Shown: positions 33,821-45,328, counted from the stretch's first letter. The stretch is 64,000 bases of DNA from Ornithodoros turicata (GCF_037126465.1 NC_088206.1:49270841-49334840), one strand, 5' to 3'. Notes: generated from the letters alone by a model not told the origin. A program made the numbers and translations.

Positions 33821-34425
33821 CATAGATCGAGAAGTTAGCCGTCAAAAAGAACTCGTTACGAGTTAAGTTACCGCGTGAAAAATGAAACTAAGTTAATAAC
33901 GAAGTTCTTCAGCCTGAAATGTAACTCGCAGTTATGGAGTTACTTAAAAAAAGAACGAGTTACTTCCCTTCGGACACAAAGTAGCAGTACACAGGTACAG
34001 CGTCCGTGAGCAGTTGAGTTGGACCTTGAGTTGCCTGCGGAGGAGTGCAACACGCTTAGGTCGTTTTCGTTTATGTCCAACAATTCGAACGCTTTGCATC
34101 TTACTCCCTGTGGGCGCACAATGGTTCAGCTTCATTTCAATGGCAGCGGTTCTTACTTCCTGAATAAAATACTGTAATTGATTGAATATTACGTTTTATG
34201 GCATAAAATGCCATGAAAGAACCGAAAAGAAAGCAAGAAAATATGTGGACGTGAATGAAAAGCGAATTAAAAGTAACTTGGAACTTAGCTTAAGTTACTT
34301 CGGCAAAGTTACCCGAAAAAGAAACGAGTTCCTCTGAAAGTTACCACGGCGCAAAAGTACCGAGTTAAGTTACAAGTTACCAAAAAAAGGAACTTAGTTA
34401 GAGTAACGAGTTACCTCGAACTCTG
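33821..34425. mobile_element. hAT-like non-autonomous element with 8-bp duplication
   Basis: GGAATTTC occurs at 33813-33820 and 34426-34433 directly outside the ends. Ends read CATAGATCGAGAAGTTAG and (reverse) CAGAGTTCGAGGTAACTC, with many GTTAC/GAGTT motifs inside both ends. An 8-bp duplication and a CA(G) terminus are hAT features. No transposase. Confidence 0.7.
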
Positions 34426-34814
34426 GGAATTTCCACCACTTGAATAAAAGGAAGCTGGTTCAATCCAGAGCGTCTCATCAACGAGGGAATATTTCAGTCC
34501 GAAATACATAATAAGGACATCGACGAGACGAAGTTTCATAGACCAAACTTTAGGTGACCAAAGTGTTTAGTAGAGTTTTTAGTGGAGCTTTTTAGTAGAG
34601 ACACTAAAGGATCCGGCGCAGCAGCCGCAGAGCTTCACGTGGTCCGCGAAATCTGTCGTCCTGTCTTCACATATTATGATTAGCTTTCGTTGCGTCATCG
34701 AATACGCTATAGACAGTACTGAGAGAGCCCTGACCTTTCACAAGTCCACACATCGTGTTGCACTGTGAAAGCCTCGAAGTTGGAGTACGGGAACACATCC
34801 GCCTTTCGAAAATA

Positions 34815-35114
34815 CTACCGCTTCCGCTTTACAACGAAGATCACTTTCATTGTGTTGTCCCCCTCCCCGGTGAGCATTAGAACGCGGATTTGATGTCGAC
34901 ATAAATTGTCAAATATATATGTAACATAGCATTCCCCAGAAACCTCATCACCCCACAGCTGTGTCACACGAAGGGCGGCTCTTCGGTTCCAAGAAATGGG
35001 GGAGAGAACTCCTTTGAAGAACAATTTGGAAGCGACGCTTCGGGTGCCCCAGCCTTCCAGGCAGTATACCGCATGCAGCCGTCGGCACAACCTGTTCACT
35101 TCCTTGTATTCCCT
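34815..35114 (-). CDS. Candidate coding fragment, 99 residues, unknown
   Basis: A frame opens after GGATAG at 35115 and runs to TAG at 34815. The translation is ordinary in composition (L-C-R-R-L-H-A-V-Y-C-L-E-G-W-G near the start, K-V-I-F-V-V-K-R-K-R at the end). No ATG is needed if the TAG acts as acceptor, but the acceptor context is weak and a SINE tail starts 20 bp beyond. Could be a pseudogene or a repeat-derived frame. Confidence 0.22.
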   Translation of the reverse strand, partial: REYKEVNRLCRRLHAVYCLEGWGTRSVASKLFFKGVLSPISWNRRAALRVTQLWGDEVSGECYVTYIFDNLCRHQIRVLMLTGEGDNTMKVIFVVKRKR

Positions 35115-35134
35115 CTATCCGGCGTAAATATTAA

Positions 35135-35247
35135 TGTGGTGGTGGTGGTCGTGAAAGGGCTCGCCGTTGTCGACTTCACAGAGGTGGGCATCGTCACGAA
35201 TAACGCCCTGGGGAACGTGCCTCCTGGGCCGACTTCTAATGGAAGGT
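35135..35247 (-). mobile_element. SINE fragment, tail type 1
   Basis: Minus strand AGAAGTCGGCCCAGGAGGCA, then GACAACGGCGAGCCC and (CACCAC). The head is missing, typical of 5' truncation. Confidence 0.65.
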
Positions 35248-36096
35248 AAAGATTGATGCAAATAAACCTGTAGTGCTCCCATCATCCAGTCACTCATCAT
35301 ATCACCCATTCCACAACAAGCCACCGCCACTTATGCGGGATATTGATGTTGATGTTGACGAAAAAATAATAGGGAGAGATTGAATTCGTCGCATGACAAA
35401 TTCGGCTACTCCCATAAACAGACCCCCCCCCCCCCCCCTGCCGCCCTTATGCGGGGAATTTATTTACGAGTGCATCGCTGCACGACGTTTGGGCTATGAA
35501 GTACAATGCAAATACAAAGGCAAAATGTGTGAGACAAGATGAGCGCGTGCGTGCAACGCTTTCATACAAATAGCTGAGAACTTAACATAATGAAGGAACG
35601 GTGGGCAATGGGTTACCAAAGCGAAATGGTTTGTATAAGGGCATATGGAAGGGTTCAATTCAGGGCAGTACAAGGAACGTAGAACTGTGTGTATTCTGAT
35701 CGCTCTAGAACAGCAGAACGATTAGGAAAAATATTTCCAGGAAAACGACTGCAAGCAATACTGCCCCGCGACCGTTCGGCCGTACCAAGGCAGACCGCGT
35801 TCTTACGTTAGATCTAGAAATCAAGAACTTCAGAAAAGGCATCATGTTCGCTTGAAATAGCATCCAATGCCGCTAGGTAGAAGGAACCTTCGCCTACAAG
35901 TGGGCAGAGGAAGGACATTGCCGTATACTTCGTGCATCAGCAAGTAATGACCAGTTACGTTAGCAGTCTGCGACGAACTTTGGCGACATATCTCTAAAAG
36001 TACCCTTTCCTTCATCATTCCCTCATTCGTCCCCAACAAGCAATGGGGTAGTGTACCGCCACAACTGTGAATCGCCCGCCTCATCATCATCTAACG
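35248..36096. other. No supported gene; C-run at 35426-35439
   Basis: No frame with motif or splice support. Confidence 0.35.
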
Positions 36097-36572
36097 CAGT
36101 GGCTCTCAACTTCTGTTATTCGAGGGAAGCCATGAACGTGCCACCACGACCTCGATGAACCTACGACACTGCGGTAACTGTGTAGAGGTGGGTGAGGCGA
36201 AATACATGTCGTACGGGTTGCAGATTTTTGTTCTATTTAACTGTGTAATTATAAGTTATTTAATTGTTTATTGTTTTTGTCGCGAGATGTCGCTTGATGT
36301 TTGCCGGGTTTCATTCAGCTGTTTCACTCTACTCCCACGCAGATAGTTCGTTGTGGGTGACTACCGACCGATGCTTGTACGATCCCAAGTACATGTAGGC
36401 AGGAGAGTAGCTACGAAGTTTCTCCCGAATAGCTCCGACTTTCTTAGTGATTGCAATGCTTTCAAAGCACACGTGAAAAGCAAAAACGTGGCGCGGAGAA
36501 ATTGTCGGATTCAGCCGCACTGTTCGCGGAACATCAGGACAAGGCTCGCGGAACCCCGGTTAAGAAACGCTG
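36097..36572. mobile_element. hAT-like MITE with perfect 8-bp duplication
   Basis: ATCTAACG lies at 36089-36096 and 36573-36580. Ends CAGTGGCTCTCAAC and (reverse) CAGCGTTTCTTAACC are a degenerate CAG-TIR of the type widespread in hAT elements. 476 bp, no transposase. Confidence 0.85.
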
Positions 36573-36591
36573 ATCTAACGTATTGTGTGAG

Positions 36592-36832
36592 TGTGTAGGT
36601 AACGCGTTGGCTTGCTGAGCTCAAGATCGCGGGTTCGATCCCGATCGAGGACGGTAGCAATGTGGGGGACAGGTAACATTGCTTCCAGCACCGTGTGCCG
36701 GAGATTTCTGGCGGACGTCAAAAGAACCCCAGGTGGTCGAAATTATCAGCAGTCCCACCCTGCGGCACGTGCAGCATGTCGCCATAGAAATATGATGACT
36801 CACCTTACGTGTAAATCTGCTCCCAATTTCTT
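36592..36832 (+). mobile_element. tRNA-derived SINE, second family
   Basis: B box GGGTTCGATCCC, preceded by GTAACGCGTTGGCTTGCTGA as the A-box region. The body is quite different from the other SINE: GTGTGCCGGAGATTTCTGG, AAAAGAACCCCAGGTGGTCG and GCAGTCCCACCCTGCGGCAC. AACGTATTGTGTG is repeated at both sides (36577 and 36833). The AAAGAACCCCAGGTGGTC block recalls a tick SINE family I have seen described as Ruka; this is from memory. Confidence 0.75.
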
Positions 36833-36833
36833 A

Positions 36834-38202
36834 ACGTATTGTGTGTGTTGCGACGCACTGCGCGTTCGTGACACACGCACAGTTTTGGTGCAGCGGGGCG
36901 CACACTCACGCAAATCAATGTAGCTCCATCTGTCGTGCAAAAGCAAAACAATATAACGTCTGTTTTGAGAAACAAAATAGCTTCCAACGTTACGAGATGA
37001 TTAAACGTGATTAAACGTTACGACAGAAATAGTTTGATTTTCGATGTGCTGCGAGCACACGTCAATAACCATTTCCCGAAAAGATAGAATTTCAAGAGAA
37101 CTCAATGATCGGTGGAGGGAAGTCAAGGCGACTTCTTTCCGTTGTTAGCGGTTTGCCTGGGGTGACCAGCGTTACATTTTTACAGATGGTTTTATTTGAC
37201 TGAGATTACAAACGATGACAAACCCGATTCATTGCAGGAGCGCGTACACCCATTGTTTTGATCGAGCCGGAAGTTCTTGATGTCTCTGACACTGCGGCTG
37301 GCTGTGTCGTTTTTTGATGTGTGTTGCGCTGGCTCTGACACCGTCAACAAACTAGGAAATACACTCTCCTGCCCTCTGTAAACTGGAGAAGAAGAGACTC
37401 GAATCGTTTTCGCAGAGGGCGAGTGGTAAATGATTTCATCGTCGGCCGTCGTACTGTCAGCACATGTATTCTGAATGCAGTTCATTGAGACCTGTCTTGG
37501 AATGGCTTGCGCGATCTTCGCGAACGTCGCTGTACATTCATGCCTTCTAAGTATTCTTAATCCTGACCATTCTAATCTTTCTTAATGGCATTTACGCAAC
37601 TTCGATAAAGACGGATGATATCAAACACTCTACACTCTGAGAAAAAATGGTGTCGTCACAACTCCTTTACGGGAGTAAATGGCTTGTCCCTTAGAACATT
37701 CCCTTTTGGAGTAAAACTTACACCCTCCAAGAGGGTGTTCCACTTTACTCCATGTTCCAGGAGTAACCATGATACAGGTTTAAAATTACAGATAAAATGG
37801 TTAAAAAGCAAGCGAGCTGGTGGCTAAGATGGTGGCCTCAGTCGGAGGCTTTTGAGAGAAACGTTGTCAATTTTGGGGGCTGGGAACTGTGTCAGCAAAG
37901 CGTCTGTGACCTTCGGCCCTGCTTTGGCGAGCCTTTTGCACTGTCCCTCCTCCCCCACCTGATGTGTTAAAAGTGTGCGGTTGTCCATTAAACTTTAGCT
38001 GTGTTTGAGACTTTGTGTTGTGTCGTCTGTTTTTCGTCTTTTTTCCCAGTCTCGGGTTTTCGTCATGGATCTTAAAATTACAGGCATTATGCTGACACCA
38101 TGAAACAGATTTATGCCAGTGCCTCAGCAGCTGCTTTGGAATCGTCTGTGAAATTTCTGACTTCGGAATATCTGTGTATCCGCTTATGAGCAGCTCGTCG
38201 TA
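36834..38202. other. No supported gene; possible DNA-element end at 37629
   Basis: TA-CACTCTGAGAAAAAATGG at about 37627 looks like a TIR of a CACTCT-starting family. AGGAGTAA/TTACTCC motifs follow to 37775. No right end was found. Confidence 0.35.
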
Positions 38203-39508
38203 CACTCTAAATTGTTTTACACCTTAAAGGGTGTAAATCAAAATGTTCATGGCGCACACCTTTTAAGGTGTATTTTAACACCCTCATGGCAATTGGGGTG
38301 TAAAGGGTGTAACGCCGAATAAAACTGCTGGGTTTGTGGCAATATGCTGGTAACTGTGTATTCACAATTACCAGCATATTGCGTATAATCACATTGAGGT
38401 CCATATATGTATGCACATCAAGGTGATTAAATATGTGTGTAAACATGCACAGCCGACATAAAGACAATCATGTATGGCATGGCAGCTGTGCATGGCAATG
38501 AAGCATGGCAGCTGTATATAGCTTTTCGTGAAATTGTAGACCTTCTCATGAGCAGGCACCTCCCCCATATGCATGTTCATTACTTAGAACGTTGCATTTA
38601 TTCGTTTCTTCAAGGCTTTGCAGTGTATACCCAAAAACATCTAACCCCTGTAAAATGCATTACGTTGTTCATTATCCGCGACTCATCAGAATGTTTGGTC
38701 CTCTCCTATCTGTGTGGTTGTACGCGTTTCGAAGGGAAACACTAGCATTTTAAAGATAGCTAGAAAAACTCTACATTTTAAGAACATAACCCTTTCATTA
38801 GCAAGAAGATATCAATTTTATCAAATGTATGTGTGGTTGCAGCCCTTCATCAGAAATGCCACATCTACTGAGGGTTCCAAGGGGATAATACTTCAACATG
38901 CCCCAGAAGCAATTCAGAGTTACATTCATGACCGTGATATTCACGCAGAATCTATAGTCTATGTGAAAAGTGCAGTTGATAATGATAACACATTTGCTGT
39001 TGGCTGTGTTGCTGCCAAAGAATCTTGAGAGGAGGACTTACCCGTGTTCGTTGAGATTACAGGCATATATGTTATTAACTCTGATACCATTTCTCTCATA
39101 CAAACATTAACTACAGTTGAGTATGATGAGCACTATCATGTATTTGTTCTGTCTTGCAATGAGGAGCAACGTGTTTTAGAAATTTAAGCACTATCTCAAC
39201 AGATCTTTTAAATCTGCATGCATTCCCAGATGGTAGACGTGTTGTAAATCCAGGCCATGCACTTTTGTAATGTAACTTCCTGTTCCCTGCTGTTGTACAT
39301 GTTTACTTTTGTTCATGTGAACGAAAATAAACATACTTCCTTTCTACACCCAGGCGACATACTTATCACCATATTTCACCTGAGAGCGTAGTACACCATT
39401 GTTACACCCTCAGGAACTTCCAAACCAAAGTTGTAGGGCGTGAAAGGGGTGGGATCTTTGTTAATACACCTATTTTACACCTTTAAAGGTGTGAAACGAT
39501 TTAGAGTG
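38203..39508. mobile_element. TA-flanked DNA transposon, 1306 bp, CACTCTAAAT ends
   Basis: Ends CACTCTAAATTGTTTTACAC and (reverse) CACTCTAAATCGTTTCACAC, each followed by an AAGGTGT/ACACCTT block. TA stands outside both ends (38201-38202 and 39509-39510). A decayed ORF lies inside (38714-39270), so this copy derives from an element that carried a gene. A TA target suggests Tc1/mariner-like or a related DDE transposase, but no catalytic motif is visible. Confidence 0.75.
38714..39270 (+). pseudogene. Decayed ORF inside the 38203-39508 element
   Basis: Frame open to TGA at 39026-39028, then readable in the same frame through D-L-P-V-F-V-E-I and V-E-Y-D-E-H-Y-H-V-F to TAA near 39187. After a frameshift it continues D-L-L-N-L-H-A-F-P-D-G-R-R and stops at 39268-39270. 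The continuity of protein-like reading on both sides of the stops shows a once-longer coding region. Family not recognised. No zinc finger, helicase or DDE motif is seen, so function cannot be named. Confidence 0.5.
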
Positions 39509-39510
39509 TA

Positions 39511-40670
39511 GTACATACTCGATGGGGATGGGAAAAATTGTGCGTGAAAGAGGAAGGGAAGTGTTATAATAGTGTACAAGGTGTAGGGGGGGGGGGGGGT
39601 GATACCTTCATCTAAGAAACTTGAGTAGTCCCACGGAACTACCCACTAGAAAAAACATCCGAGCTTGCCTGAGTAACCTTCATTGGAAAGCGCTCTCAAA
39701 CGCGGTATACTCCGGGATAAGTATCCGACGTAATTAGTGTGTCAGAAGGTCACATTTCACGATATACTCTCACGTAAGGGTGAGAACTTCACCAACCGAG
39801 AGTCTTAGTGCAAAACCATGGAATATACAACAAAAATGATGCAATATATGCATGGCTGCGCTGTATAGTACGCCAGTTTATAACCCGAAAGTCACCGTAC
39901 GAGAAGGAGGCTGCTTTATATTTTACATTACGTTGGCTCACCATCGGCATTAGGTTGGCACTAGAGGTGAGCGTGGACAAGTGAATTCATAACCGCATCC
40001 GCACCCGAAAATATGGCACCCGCAGCCTGCAGCGTCGCTGAATTTCTCCTCGTAAATAGAAACACATCGACAAAGCCTGCGGACAGCAGTGGGTCTCGAT
40101 ACTTGACTACTGAGGAAATGTAAATCATTACACAACGTTCCTAAGCTTCCATACGAGACTCGCAAGGGCCTAATTCAGACGGAGTGGGCACGCACTCACC
40201 CTTTCACATCCTTTCCTATTGTTTTTCAAAGACACTCATATATGCACACACCAAGGCAGGTGGCATCTTGTGAACATTTTATAAGGTAAACAAGGATGGC
40301 TACCAATGGACGAACACAACATCCCAACCTAAGAACAACGAAATAAAGCAGCTGCGTGAAAAGCAAGAGTGCCATGTACGAATACTTCTTTAATACCAGT
40401 AACGTTGACCGTATAACGTTTAGAAAATAAAAAAACGCGAGGAGGAAGAGTTTTAGGCATATAATTTACGTTTGTGGCATTAAATTAAATTAAATTAATT
40501 ACTTATACTGTTAGTAATTAACGAATTGATATAATTTAAATTAAGTACATTAATTTAGTCCTACGCCAAACTGTAACTCCAAAACGTTATTGAAAAAAGA
40601 AAAACTAACTAATTAACAAACGGCGCATGCACATAGATGGGTAGAAATCCAGCGAACCGGTAGAGATGTA
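39511..40670. other. No supported gene; G-run at 39587-39599
   Basis: AT-rich, including TTAAATTAAATTAAATTAAT near 40480. No motif or splice support. Confidence 0.35.
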
Positions 40671-40756
40671 GGAAGGGAGTTGCCTCAGGACAGAAGCCGC
40701 CGATATTTCGAACAGAGACTGTTCTTCTTCTGGGCACCGTCCTCATCATTGGCATG

Positions 40757-42684
40757 CCCTTACAAAAATGGCTGTTGACCATTTGTTTCCATTCTACAGA
40801 ACTTAGTCAACAGAGAGCACAGAGATTCAGTAGATTTTCTATTAGCCTTGTGTTTACCTGAGATATTGATTTTATGTTGACTTATGGAACTTTAAGTCTT
40901 GTTGACAATTACACAGGAAGGTAACAGGTCTTTCTGTAGACTCTCCATATACTTTACACAAATTTCATGTGACCTTCATGTGTAAGTCTTGTTATACGTG
41001 ATCTCAATTTCTCTGTTGACTTTGTTGTGACTCAGCTATCAATGAGTCGGCGTCACCCACGAAACTACCTTCGTTCTTTTTTAAAAGGCTCGGCGACCGT
41101 TACGTGAGGCACTCGGTATATTCTTCTTAATCGAGGAAGATACATGATTTACTGAAGCAAGATTAACGCCATCCCCGAATGATGTGAAGACTTTTTGTGG
41201 ACTTTCTGTGACTTGAGCGAAGTTGAATTTCTCCGTTCTATTGTTCACTCAATCGCAACTGGCACACGAAATGAAGTACTGCAAAACTATATATGTATCT
41301 ATTTTATTCCGAAAATACATACCTTAAAAGTGGTATCCAGTGTCGACACAATCATACAAAACATCCCGCGCACACAGTAGCGAAGTATTCCACACGTACA
41401 CATGCTTTATGCCACACAATGTCGCGTGGCACAATAGACAGTCAATGACGGGTTGCGGTCTGAGTTCTTCTGGTGACCCACGATAACGGTGGACTTCAAA
41501 ATTCACTGAATTTCGGCGAAAGCGATGTCTCTGAAGCGCTGGAGAGAAATGTGTCTGAATAGGGCGTTCAATCGCAAATTAGTAATGTTCGAACACAAGT
41601 GAGTAAAACCGAGTAGAATGGTCATAGCAACAACAAATTTGGTTCACAATCAACACCGGCCACGAACTGATACTTGTACACTTACCTGACGGGACGGAAA
41701 ACTGCTGCCGCCGCTCGAAACATACAAAACCCTACAGCACAACAGTCATGGTATGAATACAAGTGATGCTTGATCACACACTTCTATCACACAGCTTACC
41801 TCTTACGACGCAAATCATATCCTTCTTTGTTCTGTAATTGACGAGCGAACGCTGAAAGCCTGAGACAATTGAAACATGTTGCAACCGTCCCAACGACATT
41901 CCGATGATGCTAATGGCGATGGCTCCTTCGTGATGAGGCGAGGGCGAGGCACTGAGGCGCAGAATCAAAATGTGCAGCAAACCTGTCGCATGCGCATGAT
42001 CCTCATGTGGTCGTATAAGTTGGAAATATATTGTGTAGTGAACTGAAGTAAAGTAATACGAGGAACCGTCTTTTCAAAGACATCGAAAATGTATTTTGTG
42101 TTTTTGATATGTAGTTAAAAGGTGGCAAAGTTGCGTTCAAGCTGCTACATTTAAGTATAAGGTCAGACCCAAATACCGTTTTGTTTAGAGAGCCGATAAC
42201 ACGGACCTCTCCACCTCCCAGGAGTTGTGTACACCCCACATGGTTTTTCACAACACACCCAGAAATTGCTGATATTACCCAGCTTGTCTCCCAATGAATA
42301 GAGCAGTATGCCTTTATATACATATACCCCCCCCCCCTCCCTATGGGATGCTCCGTGCCCTTTTGAGGTCGACCTCTGTGAACATTACTGTCCGATAATG
42401 CAGTAATTAATAATACGGAATTCATCTATGTAAAAAAAAAAAAACGATTGAAATAAGCACTTGCTACATAGGCGCATAGAAAGTCCACAAACTCTCAACA
42501 GCGACATCTATATACCTTGTCCACAGAAGGTACACATAACGTAGTTCAAGAGATTGTAAAAATGATGTCAATAGCAATTCCTGTTGACTTGATCAACAAG
42601 AAGTTAAAGTCAACACACTGTCAAGACAGGAAACAAGAAGTCCACAAGAAGTCTGCAGAAAGAAAAAATCCATTTTCATAAGGG
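40757..42684. mobile_element. 1.9-kb TIR element inserted in one arm of the palindrome
   Basis: Ends CCCTTACAAAAATGG and (reverse) CCCTTATGAAAATGG. TG lies on both sides (40755-40756 and 42685-42686). Deleting the element and one TG restores exactly the reverse complement of the intact arm, which proves the boundaries. Subterminal 250-bp regions are rich in GTTGAC/GTCAAC and GTCCAC. There is no transposase frame, but the middle has a cluster of exon-like segments (41686-41980). Confidence 0.85.
41686..41980 (-). CDS. Exon-like cluster with two splice donors inside the 1.9-kb element
   Basis: Exon A runs from ATG 41980 to a donor GTAAGC after 41800; exon B is 41731-41686 with acceptor TGTAG| and donor CAG|GTAAGT. 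Joining A to B in the ATG frame is open (phase 1) and gives an N-terminus rich in hydrophobic and basic residues (M-L-H-I-L-I-L-R-L), then M-F-R-A-A-A-A-V-F-R in exon B, which could be a targeting peptide. No third exon with a matching phase was found. Alternative frames are also open, so coding status is uncertain. Confidence 0.27.
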
Positions 42685-42685
42685 T

Positions 42686-42850
42686 GGTATTTAAAGGGTT
42701 AGGTGTGACGTGTTTAAAGGTTCATGCGAATTGTGGGTCAACAGCCCGGAGGGAAGAAAGGGTCCCGTACGGACCCTTTCTTCCCTCCGGGCTGTTGACC
42801 CACAATTCGCATGAACCTTTAAACACGTCACACCTAACCCTTTAAATACC
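42686..42850. repeat. Perfect palindrome, 80-bp arms, 5-bp loop
   Basis: 42686-42765 and 42771-42850 are exact reverse complements around CGTAC. The arm begins GGTATTTAAAGGGTTAGG and ends GGGAAGAAAGGGTCC. No mismatch in 80 positions. Confidence 0.95.
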
Positions 42851-43128
42851 ATGCCAATGATGAGGACGGTGCCCAGAAGAAGAACAGTCTCTGTTCGAAA
42901 TATCGGCGGCTTCTGTCCTGAGGCAACTCCCTTCCCGCATGCACATTGTATTCTGAGTCGTCCGGGTATGTTACACAGACTGCTGATTATGGACATCCAC
43001 TTCTTTCTTTTTAATTTCCAGGTCAACCGAGAGGATTTCAAGGTATTGATAACTCATTATCTTTACCATTATCTTAATGCCTTCGTTACGGATGACTTTA
43101 AACGATCCCCACGAAATGATATCTCACC

Positions 43129-43461
43129 CTATGTGATTATCTTCACGTTCCTATCTGTCGTTGACAGGTGGAGTGGCCGTACTGCTTCCAGTGCCTCTCC
43201 CTCGAGTATCTTTACTGGGAGTCCTTCGAGTAGCGCGTTGTCCAGACAATGACTTTCCATTAAACTACTCATTCGCTTTAGCTCTACCAGCTTCCACTGA
43301 GCATCCACCCTCTGTGACGTGCATCTGTGAGCCAGAACCATTGTTTCCTTCATGACAAGATATACGCCGTTCAAATGAGCATTAGCATAGGGAAGCGTTC
43401 TTCCATATAAATGTCTTCCATCACCAAGACGGGTGTGGCTCACTTTCCGAATGTTATCAGG
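43129..43461 (-). CDS. Candidate terminal exon, 110 residues, unknown
   Basis: An acceptor TTGTAG| precedes 43461, with a CT-rich stretch 20 nt upstream, and the frame runs 110 codons to TAG at 43129. The translation has a convincing mixture of residues: P-D-N-I-R-K, T-R-L-G-D-G-R-H-L-Y-G-R, P-Y-A-N-A-H-L-N-G-V-Y, K-E-T-M-V-L-A-H-R, then L-V-E-L-K-R and L-E-G-L-P-V-K-I-L-E-G-E-A-L-E. It may be predominantly helical. No membrane segment. I do not recognise the family. It starts just beyond the right edge of the inverted repeat and could be a real C-terminal exon whose upstream exons lie at higher coordinates, or an element-borne frame. Confidence 0.38.
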   Translation of the reverse strand, partial: PDNIRKVSHTRLGDGRHLYGRTLPYANAHLNGVYLVMKETMVLAHRCTSQRVDAQWKLVELKRMSSLMESHCLDNALLEGLPVKILEGEALEAVRPLHLSTTDRNVKIIT

Positions 43462-45328
43462 CTACAATTCTTTTGTCCTCGTGACACAAAGAGTGAATAT
43501 GGGCTCGTCGTATCGCATGCCCTGAACAGTGACAAAATAAATTCCATGCGTGCGGCATGTCGCTCCCACACGAGCTTATCTCTCTAGATCAGACACAATA
43601 CGAGCCCTCCCATTGAATGACATCCGGCTTTCCTTTGGACGAGGCGCTTACATAAAGTAAAACGGCTCAGATGACCGCATTTTCTTGCATAGATGTAATC
43701 GTTTGCGTTCATGACAACTTGTGGACGATGCACTTCGCTTCCTCAATAACATGTATCAACAGGTAGGTATACGTTACGCTTTTCTTTTCTTTTTTTTTTT
43801 TTTGTGCCGCATTCATTATTTTATGCACTGTGCGATTGGTTAACCTTGTCGAATATAGAGAAGTGCTCTTAGGACACATACTGCCGGGCTCTGCATGGGA
43901 AGTGACGACGGTGGTTGGACGTGTGCACGACCTACTAGATTATAGCGACCATGGCATATTCGCCAAGCCTAATGAGGAGCCCGCCCGCACGATCCGCTAG
44001 GGGCGCTACTCATCGGCCCGCTAGATCTGCATCATGATTGGACGATGTAAATTTGAATTTTGAACGCGCAGAAGCGAACACACGATTAGCGTAGCAGACG
44101 ACAGCAACAGTTCCAATGAAAACGTGTACAATGATGGTGATCATCGCCTTCAAAAGGAGGCTTCTCTCGTGGGACATCCACCGCTTGTACAAAAATACTA
44201 AGCTAAGCTGAAGTACAGAGTACTGTAGAAATTGAGGGAGCAATAACCTTGCCGATGAGCAGCGCCACCGCTAGCCTCCAAATGCGGAGCTTCGTATGAA
44301 ATGGTTGCTATAATCTAGTAGGTCGTGGACGTGCGAAAGCACCAAAACCGTTCGCACACGCAACACCTTTAACTACAAATTGGTGATGTGATGTGATGTG
44401 ATTTAAAAAAAAAATGTGATGCGAGTTTCGACGGAGTCGATCTGGCTACCCCAGCACACTTACACGAACAGATGATGAGATGATGAAAAACAGATATTGC
44501 AAAGATGGAGATGCTGGAGATATTCAGTGAAGAACACAGATGATAATGGAGTTCAACGTGTGGAGTTCAACTACAAATTGTATTTAGCCTTTCTTCCTTA
44601 AATCTCTGTGAATTTCACACATGATACTCTCGCTGCATTGCCCATGAGCACAAATAATGACCTAAGCACACCTTGCCAGTAAGTTGACAACACGCCATAA
44701 ACCTTTCTCCTGTCTTGACCCTCCGTCAAGTGGTCACGGAGACAGTGTACACAACGTGGGTCTGTCAACGACGCCGCTATGACGCGTTCCCACGGGAATC
44801 ATCGGGGGGCTTTATGGGCTGAATACCAGAGGAGACCTAGTTCATGTCAGGGCGGTCATTTTATGCGCTATGGTATGCACTTTGTTTATACAATTATCCT
44901 TCGCCTTTTTCAAAACACATCTGCGTCCGTGTAAGATCCCTACACACTGCTTACACGCGTGGATGAAGATAAACGAAAAGTGGCGCTGGCGTCAGCAGGG
45001 AGTGGACTCTTGGTTACACTTGAGTACAGAAGGGTTACATGGTGTTTCGTGTACCCCTCGTTGGCATAAGGCTTGTAGCGGAAAAAAAAAACATATGCAT
45101 TGCCCCTCACGCACCGCACCATCTCGCGCCTGCATGAAACGCATTCATTAACAAAAAAGATGGGCAATTGCATTTCCGGGAATATTTTTTTATTAAAAAT
45201 TGCCAGCATTCCGAACTGTCGTAGTTCTTTCGTGTCCCAACAGGGTTATGTTTCTTCACCATTGGTTATATTGGTTATGGATGTCCATTCCTTCAGTCTT
45301 CAATAGAAGTTTCTTCGCCTTTGGTTAC
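43462..45328. other. No supported gene; (TGATG)n tract
   Basis: A GATGTGATGTGATGTGAT tract at 44386-44402, followed by CTGGCTACCCCA (44448), recurs at 27461-27530 and may be the tail of another retroposon. T-runs at 43791-43802. No supported frame. Confidence 0.35.

Larger units (their letters stand above)
40671..42935. repeat. Inverted pair of one repeat, arms about 165 bp, one arm split
   Basis: The plus-oriented copy (42771-42935) and the minus-oriented copy (42765-42685 continuing at 40756-40671) are identical over their length. Together they make one palindrome that was interrupted on the minus arm by the element at 40757-42684. The shared sequence includes ATGATGAGGACGGTGC and GTTCGAAATATCGGCGGC. 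Confidence 0.85.

Noticed and set aside
36640..36652. B-box sequence as a possible tRNA gene
   Set aside because: Followed by a SINE body and flanked by target duplications; the cloverleaf is not completed.
42003..42425. 140-codon minus-strand frame
   Set aside because: Low-information composition, lies inside the 1.9-kb element near its AT-rich end, with homopolymer C-runs inside.
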